From NCBI GenBank assembly GCA_947625025.1, contig CANQMQ010000005.1:25791-89790 (forward strand): 64,000 bases of DNA. Reading direction: 5' to 3'. A program made the translations under genes and the position numbers. This document shows, one piece after another, positions 58,525-64,000 of the stretch (its first letter is position 1; each line of letters begins with the position of its first letter). Origin of the DNA: an uncultured Clostridia bacterium. Its GTDB lineage: Bacteria; Bacillota; Clostridia; Christensenellales; Borkfalkiaceae. The notes under the pieces are model-generated. The model saw nothing but the letters and a program-made list of their open reading frames with translations. It searched no databases and was not told the DNA's origin.

Positions 58525-59964
58525 ATGAACAAGAAAGTTTCACTGCTCTCCGTGGCCGTTGCGGGTCTGCTTGCGCTGTGCGTGGCGGGCTGCAACAAGG
58601 ATGGCGGGAAGTGGCACAATGAGGACATTTGGCTGAAAGCGGGCCTGAGTGCGCCTACGGAGGCCTATACCCTGCCCACCGATCCCGATGGCTACGGCGC
58701 CGCTTCCGTGCACGATCCTTCCGTATTCCAGGATCCGAAGGACGGCACATACTACGCTTTCGGCACCCACTTCACGGTAGCTTCTTCCACCGACCTCATC
58801 CATTGGAAGCAGGAGATCGCCGAAGGCAGCGATGCGGATAAGAAGCTCTACGGGGGCAAGACGCACAAGGAAGTGCTTACAAAGATGCTCGATTGGACGA
58901 ACGGCGGCACGGGTACGACGTGGGCGCCCGACGTCGAATATATTGACGGCAAGTACTATATGTACATCTCCTCGACTTCTGCATTCGGTTCGAGCAGGTC
59001 TGCGATCAGCGTTGTGGAATCCAACAACGTGTTGGGCCCGTATCGGAATGAGCGCCTCGTCGTAACCTCGGAAGGGGACGGCTCTTCCAACGCCATCGAC
59101 CCCGAACTCTTCTACGATAAGGAAGGCAAGCTGTGGATGGTCTACGGCTCGGCGTTCGGCGGGCTCTTCATCAAGGAACTCGAGACCTCGGGAGACCGCG
59201 TCGGCCTTCCCAAGGATGAGGATACGACCGCGAAAGGGGATAAGATTTGGCAGGGCGGCAGAAACTGCGAAGGGCCCTTCATCTTCTACAATGCCGAGAC
59301 CGATTATTACTACCTCATGACGAGCTACGATAGCCTTGAGTCCGACTATAACATGCGCGTTGCGCGCAGCAAGTCGCCCAATGAGGGTTTCAGAGATATC
59401 ACCGATACACCCGTAGTGAGCACAATGGGCAAGGGCAACAAGCTCGCCGGCAACTATCAGTTCACGGGCGGCCCCACCGATACCGCGCTCGGCCACAACT
59501 CCGTCATCAAGACAGAGGACGGGAAGTATATCGTCGTCATGCACGTGAGGAATGGCGTCAAAGGCGCACACCATGTCGAAGCGCGTCAACTCTTCTTCAA
59601 CAAGGAAGGTTGGCCCGTACTCTCCCCCAACAAGTATGCGGGCGAGACGATGGGCAAGATCACGCAGGAGCAGGCGGCAAACACCTATGACGTCGTCGTG
59701 CATACCTCCCTCGGGGCGGATGCAAGCTATGCGAAGTCGCAGGCCTGCACCTTCAACAAGGATGGCACCGTAACGGGCGCCCTCACGGGCACCTGGTCGG
59801 TGGAGGATGATTTCTACGTCACCCTCACCCTCGGCGAAAAGACTTACAAGGGCGTTGTGGTACCGCAGTGGTGCCACTACAAGGATAAGCCCATCTTCAG
59901 CATCATGGCGACGGCGGACGACGGCATGGCGGTATGGGCGAACAGTGCAGAAATTACAGCGTAA
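58525..59964 (+). CDS. Secreted GH43 lipoprotein, arabinanase-like
   Basis: A 479-residue lipoprotein: signal peptide with lipobox CVAGC (Cys 23) and a five-blade GH43 propeller. Catalytic base in ASVHDPSVFQD (Asp 64), transition-state Asp in SNAIDPELFYD, general acid in RNCEGPFIFYN. Additional features are WAPDVEYIDGKYYMYIS and GHNSVIKTEDGKYIVVMHV. The last 100 residues form a beta domain (TGTWSVEDDFYVTLTLGEKT) of the kind that follows GH43 endo-1,5-alpha-arabinanases. The ATG at 58525 is preferred to the upstream frame. GH43 also contains xylosidases, so arabinan is likely but not proven. Confidence 0.85.
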   Translation: MNKKVSLLSVAVAGLLALCVAGCNKDGGKWHNEDIWLKAGLSAPTEAYTLPTDPDGYGAASVHDPSVFQDPKDGTYYAFGTHFTVASSTDLIHWKQEIAEGSDADKKLYGGKTHKEVLTKMLDWTNGGTGTTWAPDVEYIDGKYYMYISSTSAFGSSRSAISVVESNNVLGPYRNERLVVTSEGDGSSNAIDPELFYDKEGKLWMVYGSAFGGLFIKELETSGDRVGLPKDEDTTAKGDKIWQGGRNCEGPFIFYNAETDYYYLMTSYDSLESDYNMRVARSKSPNEGFRDITDTPVVSTMGKGNKLAGNYQFTGGPTDTALGHNSVIKTEDGKYIVVMHVRNGVKGAHHVEARQLFFNKEGWPVLSPNKYAGETMGKITQEQAANTYDVVVHTSLGADASYAKSQACTFNKDGTVTGALTGTWSVEDDFYVTLTLGEKTYKGVVVPQWCHYKDKPIFSIMATADDGMAVWANSAEITA

Positions 59965-59978
59965 CCAAAGAATGAGCC

Positions 59979-59999
59979 GCGCCGCCTTCGGGCGGCGCA
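59979..59999 (+). other. GC hairpin between the two GH43 genes
   Basis: GCGCCGCC TTCG GGCGGCGC: a perfect eight-pair stem with a stable tetraloop, without a proper T run (ACAATTTT). It probably stabilises the upstream mRNA or partly terminates it. Confidence 0.6.
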
Positions 60000-60017
60000 C
60001 AATTTTAAGGAGGAAGT

Positions 60018-61523
60018 ATGGCGCTCAAATATCCGCGTAATCCGCGCTTCAATCCCTTACAGATGCGTACCCCCGACTGCGCCTCATGGCAGGAAGGCTG
60101 TGCGCACGATCCCTCCCTCCTCGAATGGGAGGGGAAGTATTACGCCTTTTCAACGGACACCTTCGGGGCCCCGAGCGGCTATCAGATCCGCGTGAGCGAT
60201 GATCTCATCCATTGGGAGTACCTCGGCTCCGCCTTCGATTTGGAGGGCGCCGCCCCCCAATACAGGGCGGGCAAGGGCCGCGGGCAGTGCGGCAACCTGC
60301 AGGATGCCTACGATTGGTGCGTCACCTCGACGCGGGAAGTGGGCTACGGCGTCTGCACGCGTACGGACGGCTCCATGGCATTCTGGGCCCCCCACTGCGT
60401 GAGGGGGACGGACGGCAAATTCTGGCTGTACTTCTGCCTCACGGGCTACTTCGGCGGCTCCAAATCGTGCATCGGATTGGCGAAATCGGATACGCCCACG
60501 GGCGGGTTCCAATGTGTTGGGCTCATTTTGCAGACCCCTCCGGGCTGGCGTACGCCCAACGCCATCGATCCGCAGTTCTTCACCGCAGAGGGCAGGAGTT
60601 TCCTCATTTACGGCTCCTACGGCCTTGGGCTGTACCTCATCGAACTCGACCCCGCCACGGGCCTTCGGAAGGACGGCCTCACCTATGCCGATTTCTCGGA
60701 GAAGCGGGCAAGTTTTTCGGAGTATTACGGCACCCACCTCGTGAGCGGTTCGGTGGAGGGCGGCGTCATTTCCTATGAGAAGGGCGTCCCCGTCCTCCAA
60801 AACGGCAAGTGGACCAAGAAGAATTACTACTACCTCATGTGTTCTTACGGTTCCCTCTCCTCGGTATACAACATGCGTTGCGGCAGGAGCGAGCGGCCGG
60901 AGGGGCCCTATGTGGATGTCAACGGCAACGAGCTCGTCTGCTCCACCGATATCGGCACGGGCAACAAGATGCTCGGCTCCTTCCGTTGGGAGGACGACCC
61001 CGTGGATGCCTTCTGCCCCGGCCACAACGATATGTTTACGACGTCGCGCGGGGTGCACCTCATCTCCTACCACTGCCGCACCAACTACTTCATCGAGAAG
61101 GCGCTCTCCCGTTCCAACAACTTCCACTACCTCTACCTCGGGCAGTACACCTTCAATTCGGATGGCTGGCCCGTCATGAACGCCAACCGCTATGCGGGCG
61201 AGGAGATCCAGCCCGTCACCGCAGAGGAACTGCTCAACATCTCCGCGGGCAAGTTCGAGGCCGTCCTCTTCACGCAGGGGACGTCTACGGTGGAAGCCAA
61301 GCGGGTGGTGCTCCACGCAGACGGCACCCTCGACGGGGCATTCAAGGGCAGTTGGAAGATGTACGGCGATCGGTACATCTCCATCGAGACGGGCGGGGAC
61401 ACCTACCTCGGCGTCGTGATGCCCGCATGGCTCAACGCCCAGAACGCCGCAGGATTGACGGTTACGGCGATGGGCAAGACGACGGGCATGGCCCTCCACA
61501 TGAACAGCACCAACCGCATTTGA
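60018..61523 (+). CDS. Cytoplasmic GH43 enzyme with C-terminal beta domain
   Basis: A 501-residue GH43 without signal peptide. Catalytic base Asp 31 in GCAHDPSLLEW, transition-state Asp in NAIDPQFFTAE; the general acid is probably in SGSVEGGVISYE (Glu, about 248) though I am less sure of this one. GHNDMFTTSRGVHLISYHC and the LNAYAGEEI-like (NANRYAGEEIQP) hinge lead to a C-terminal lipocalin-like domain (FKGSWKMYGDRYISIETGG). It shares this plan with the secreted GH43 before it and likely trims imported oligosaccharides. AAGGAGG precedes the ATG. It follows the secreted enzyme by 53 bases. Confidence 0.85.
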   Translation: MALKYPRNPRFNPLQMRTPDCASWQEGCAHDPSLLEWEGKYYAFSTDTFGAPSGYQIRVSDDLIHWEYLGSAFDLEGAAPQYRAGKGRGQCGNLQDAYDWCVTSTREVGYGVCTRTDGSMAFWAPHCVRGTDGKFWLYFCLTGYFGGSKSCIGLAKSDTPTGGFQCVGLILQTPPGWRTPNAIDPQFFTAEGRSFLIYGSYGLGLYLIELDPATGLRKDGLTYADFSEKRASFSEYYGTHLVSGSVEGGVISYEKGVPVLQNGKWTKKNYYYLMCSYGSLSSVYNMRCGRSERPEGPYVDVNGNELVCSTDIGTGNKMLGSFRWEDDPVDAFCPGHNDMFTTSRGVHLISYHCRTNYFIEKALSRSNNFHYLYLGQYTFNSDGWPVMNANRYAGEEIQPVTAEELLNISAGKFEAVLFTQGTSTVEAKRVVLHADGTLDGAFKGSWKMYGDRYISIETGGDTYLGVVMPAWLNAQNAAGLTVTAMGKTTGMALHMNSTNRI

Positions 61524-61660
61524 TTACCTCCATGCCCCCTCCATTGGGGGCACGGTTTTACTCCCCCCTTCTTGGAAGGGGGGCCATGCTAAAAAATTTA
61601 TCCTCAATAATGGGACAAACGGTCCCCCTCAAACGTTGTAATGATACAACCGATTGGGAG
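61524..61660. other. Gap before the serpin gene
   Basis: Contains two G/C hairpins (GCCCCCTCCATTGGGGGC at 61532-61549 and TCCCCCCTTCTTGGAAGGGGGG at 61562-61583) resembling dispersed-repeat hairpins without the flanking modules. No promoter stands out, so the serpin gene is either read from the GH43 transcript or has a weak start. Confidence 0.4.
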
Positions 61661-61668
61661 GTGTTTCC

Positions 61669-62964
61669 ATGAAACGAATTTTCCGCTGTACGGCGCTCCT
61701 CGGCGCAGGGCTGTTTCTGCTTACGGGTTGCGGGGGCGGCAGTGCGACCCTGCTCGGCGAGCCCGAAGCAATGCAACCGCTCACCTATACCGAATACGAC
61801 GCGCAGGGGGAGGATTTTCACGCCCTCGCCGCGGCGGCAGAAGATTTTGCCGCCCGCCTTGCCCCGTACGCCGTCCGCCTCATCCCCGAAGGCAACGCCG
61901 TCCTCTCGCCCGTCTCAACATTTTCCGCGCTCGCGCTCGCCGCGCAGTGCGCTTCCGGAGAGACGGCCTCCGAACTCTATGCGGCGCTCGGCGTCTCCGA
62001 GGGGGTGCTCGACGCCAACTTTGCCAATTTCATCAGGAGCCTCCTCTCCGAGCGCAAGGAGGGGCGCAAGGTGACGAGCGAGCTCGCCATCGGCAATTCC
62101 ATTTGGCTCAGCGAAGGGGCGTCCGCCAAGGACGAGTGCATCCGTACCCTCTCCGAAAAGTACCTGTGCTACTCATACGCCGCCGACTTTTTGAACGACA
62201 ACGCGGGTGCAAACAAGTCTATCCGCGCCTTCCTCAAGGACCAAACGCACGGGCTCATCGATAGCAACCCGCAGCTCCCCGAAAGCACCCTCTTCACCCT
62301 CATCACCACCCTCTACCTCAAGGATACATGGACGCTGTACGGAGATGAACTCCCGCTGACGAAAGAGCAGTATCCCTTCAACGGCATGGAGAGGCAACTC
62401 ATGCAGGGCTTCTACGAGGCGGGGAGGGCGTACGAGGGTGAGACCTTCCGCACCTTCTTTGCGGAGACCTACCACGGCTACCGCCTGCACTTTTTGGTTC
62501 CCGAGGACGGGGTTGCGGTAGAGGATATCTTCACCGAACAGACGCTCTCCGCCCTCCGCGGCATGGATTACCGTGCCGACGACGAGGCCGCCAAGATCCA
62601 CTACAAGACGCGTTGCCTCTTCCCGAACTTCGAGGGCAAGTTCGATGCCGATCTCAAGGGCGCCCTCGGGGAATTGGGGATCGGGCGGCTGTTCGCAGAC
62701 CCCGCGCGTTCCGATGGCTGTACGCTCACCGCCCTCACCGATTCCCCCGCCTATTGCACGCAGGTGCGGCACATGACGTCGCTCACGGTGGATAGGCGCG
62801 GCATCGAAGGGGCGGCGGTCGTCCTGCTTCCCATGGCAGGCGAATCGGGGCCCGACGGCTGGGAAACCGTTTACGAGGACTTCGTCGTAGACCGTAGCTT
62901 CGGCTTTGTGCTCTCAGACCGCCGCGGCACCACCCTCTTCTCGGGCATCATCCGCGAAGCATAG
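61669..62964 (+). CDS. Serpin-family protease inhibitor, surface lipoprotein
   Basis: A 431-residue lipoprotein (FRCTALLGAGLFLLTGC, lipobox LTGC, Cys about 22) with a complete serpin fold: NAVLSPVSTFSALALAAQCA (helix B, SP motif), GNSIWLSEG, TLFTLITTLYLKDTW (strand 3A), TKEQYPFNGM, the YRLHFLVPEDG strand, and the end VDRSFGFVLSDRRGTTLFSG with the F-x-F strand 5B. The hinge reads DRRGIEGAAVV instead of EEGTEAAAAT: P12 Gly and P14 Ile are unusual, so inhibition is not certain. Counting from the hinge puts Glu-Ser at P1-P1'. Serpins are rare in Firmicutes; known gut examples block host or microbial serine proteases. Start ATG 61669, seven bases after GGGAGG. Confidence 0.88.
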   Translation: MKRIFRCTALLGAGLFLLTGCGGGSATLLGEPEAMQPLTYTEYDAQGEDFHALAAAAEDFAARLAPYAVRLIPEGNAVLSPVSTFSALALAAQCASGETASELYAALGVSEGVLDANFANFIRSLLSERKEGRKVTSELAIGNSIWLSEGASAKDECIRTLSEKYLCYSYAADFLNDNAGANKSIRAFLKDQTHGLIDSNPQLPESTLFTLITTLYLKDTWTLYGDELPLTKEQYPFNGMERQLMQGFYEAGRAYEGETFRTFFAETYHGYRLHFLVPEDGVAVEDIFTEQTLSALRGMDYRADDEAAKIHYKTRCLFPNFEGKFDADLKGALGELGIGRLFADPARSDGCTLTALTDSPAYCTQVRHMTSLTVDRRGIEGAAVVLLPMAGESGPDGWETVYEDFVVDRSFGFVLSDRRGTTLFSGIIREA

Positions 62965-63030
62965 CCCCCTGTCCTCCTCGGGGGTCCCGAGCCTCGCGCG
63001 CGACATATTATAATATATATAGAGATACGG

Positions 63031-63058
63031 AAAAGCCCTTCCCCGATCGGGGAAGGGC
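63031..63058 (-). terminator. Terminator of the 86-residue protein gene
   Basis: GCCCTTCCCCGATCGGGGAAGGGC, a perfect 12-base arm palindrome, followed by TTTTCC on the minus strand. Its plus-strand side may also end the serpin transcript. Confidence 0.75.
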
Positions 63059-63086
63059 GTGCCTTACTACTGTGGAAGAAGAGGCC

Positions 63087-63347
63087 TCACTCGTCCCTAT
63101 GCTCCTCCTTCCATTCCTCGCGGCGCTCGTTGAGGTCGCGGTTCTCCGCCTCCGTATTCATGAAATCGGGCGGGGGCGGCGGCACGGGGGTATTCTTCTT
63201 TTTTACGAGGACCATGAGCGCGGCACACAGCCCCGCGCATGCCGCAAGGATGAAGAACCACAGTAGCCCGTAGAGGGCGCCGAAGAGGAATGCCGCTGCC
63301 ACAAAGAGGCAGGAAAGGATGCAGAGTACGATTTGCAAAATCTTCAT
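63087..63347 (-). CDS. Small two-helix membrane protein
   Basis: An 86-residue protein: MKILQIVLCILSCLFVAAAF and LLWFFILAACAGLCAALMVL as two membrane helices, then VKKKN, a run of five or six prolines and a charged tail (ENRDLNERREEWKEEHRDE). Function unknown. There is no ribosome binding site before the ATG at 63347, and a TATAGT lies seven bases upstream, so it may be leaderless like three other genes in the window. Divergent from the rrn operon. Confidence 0.6.
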   Translation of the reverse strand: MKILQIVLCILSCLFVAAAFLFGALYGLLWFFILAACAGLCAALMVLVKKKNTPVPPPPPDFMNTEAENRDLNERREEWKEEHRDE

Positions 63348-63476
63348 AAAAATAACTATAATCCGTATAAGTTTTCTTAAATTGTACCATAATCGTAGGC
63401 AAAATACAACCTGTTGTGGTACCCAAAAAAGAAGAAATTTTTTGCAAAAAAACCTAAAAAAAGTGCAAAAAAACAG

Positions 63477-63505
63477 TTGACTTCTCAATTCCGATATGAT
63501 AGAAT
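63477..63505 (+). promoter_or_regulatory. rrn promoter P1
   Basis: TTGACT (63477-63482), 17-base spacer, TAGAAT (63500-63505), about 350 bases before 16S. Confidence 0.75.
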
Positions 63506-63605
63506 GAACAAGCTGTTCCGAAGGAGAGCGGTGCCGCAAGGAAACGGAGCCCAAAGATTTGGGTAAAAATTCCGAAAAAATTTCCGAAAAAAGGCATAAA
63601 TCCGC

Positions 63606-63635
63606 TTGACAGGATATGTTCTTCTATGATATAAT
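63606..63635 (+). promoter_or_regulatory. rrn promoter P2
   Basis: TTGACA (63606-63611), 18-base spacer, TATAAT (63630-63635), followed by a G run. Tandem promoters before rrn are the rule in Firmicutes. Confidence 0.85.
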
Positions 63636-63805
63636 AGGGGAGCTTTTCTGCAAGGGAGAGCGCAGGCTGTTGCCTGCTTCCGTAGATTAAAAATCGAATA
63701 AGAAAGAAACAAATTTTTTGTAACACATTGTGAGCAAGAAAAGTTTCTGTCAATTTTTTGAGACAATAGTACTCAAAGCAAAGTCAGCAAGAATAACGAA
63801 AAATT

Positions 63806-63836
63806 TTCGTCAGAGCCGTCGGTATGGTTTAGCCCA
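63806..63836 (+). other. Hairpin in the 16S leader
   Basis: AGCCG, GTATGG, loop TTTAG, CCATAT, CGGCT: a stem in the leader just before the mature 5' end, probably part of rRNA processing. Confidence 0.45.
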
Positions 63837-63854
63837 TATCGGCTTTGAACAATT

Positions 63855-64000
63855 AAACTGAAGAGTTTGATTCTGGCTCAGGATGAACGCTGGCGGCGTG
63901 CTTAACACATGCAAGTCGAACGGACGTAGCAATACGTTAGTGGCGGACGGGTGAGTAACACGTGAGCAACCTGCCCATGTCTGGGGGATAACAGTTAGAA
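63855..64000 (+). rRNA. 16S ribosomal RNA, 5' end (partial)
   Basis: AGAGTTTGATTCTGGCTCAG (27F site) at 63862-63881, then GATGAACGCTGGCGGCGTGC and CATGCAAGTCGAACGGACG. The variable V1 region (ACGTAGCAATACGTTAGTGG) and GAGCAACCTGCCCATGTCTG fit Clostridia. The first 146 bases are inside the window. Confidence 0.97.

Noticed and set aside
63360..63854. tRNA genes before 16S or elsewhere.
   Set aside because: I found no cloverleaf with a GGTTCGA-type T-loop in the window; the leader contains only promoters and processing stems.

Overview
The window comes from a GC-rich member of the Clostridia (Bacillota), most likely an uncultured gut lineage such as the Christensenellales. The evidence is Firmicutes-type gene content (ParA/ParB with canonical parS, jag, dnaN, rpmH, a DeoR regulator, a YyaC-type spore protein, a PdaB-like deacetylase, GTP-type PEP carboxykinase, one-chain GlyRS), strong GGAGG ribosome binding sites, sigma-A promoters with 16-18 bp spacers, and the 5' end of a Clostridia-like 16S rRNA at the right edge. 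The order-level placement is a guess from 146 bases of 16S.

Layout. From 1 to 41.6 kb genes lie mainly on the minus strand; from 42.0 kb to the end they are almost all on plus. The switch is an AT-rich stretch with DnaA-box-like sites between rsmG and dnaN (41.64-41.95 kb), the best oriC candidate, although no dnaA is in the window. The left arm holds uvrA/uvrB, five aminoacyl-tRNA synthetase or related housekeeping units (glnS, glyS, a short patescibacteria-like alaS, cysS), rpsI-rplM, comF, ssb, cysE, lgt, a membrane pyrophosphatase, pckG and several lipoproteins. The right arm holds dnaN, rpmH-rnpA-yidD-yidC-jag, yyaC, cvpA, two parS sites, ftsH, parA-parB, then a carbohydrate locus (giant solute-binding lipoprotein, two MalF/MalG-type permeases, one secreted and one cytoplasmic GH43 enzyme, a secreted serpin), and the rrn promoters with the start of 16S.

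The unusual material is mostly between genes. (1) A family of GC-rich, hairpin-forming dispersed repeats built from a few modules fills at least 14 intergenic regions, nearly all in the left arm; it supplies stop codons to neighbouring genes and one copy cuts a toxin gene. A solitary GIY-YIG nuclease gene sits between two of the arrays and may be connected with their spread. (2) At 34.84-35.18 kb there is what looks like a complete type I toxin-antitoxin locus: a 32-residue peptide gene and a convergent small RNA sharing a bidirectional terminator. A second copy at 20.45-20.62 kb keeps the antitoxin RNA but only the last 14 codons of the toxin. (3) Next to the intact locus an XRE repressor faces a structured RNA whose promoter spacer is exactly an operator palindrome and whose loops are C-rich, as in RNAs that bind Shine-Dalgarno sequences. 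(4) Two more structured RNAs or attenuators precede a small lipoprotein gene (39.7-39.9 kb) and the sugar-transport operon (52.84-52.96 kb). (5) Several genes (pap2, rsmG, the 26.9 kb gene) have the -10 box 6-7 bases before the start codon and are predicted to be leaderless.

All assignments are from reading the sequence; no database search or folding program was run.
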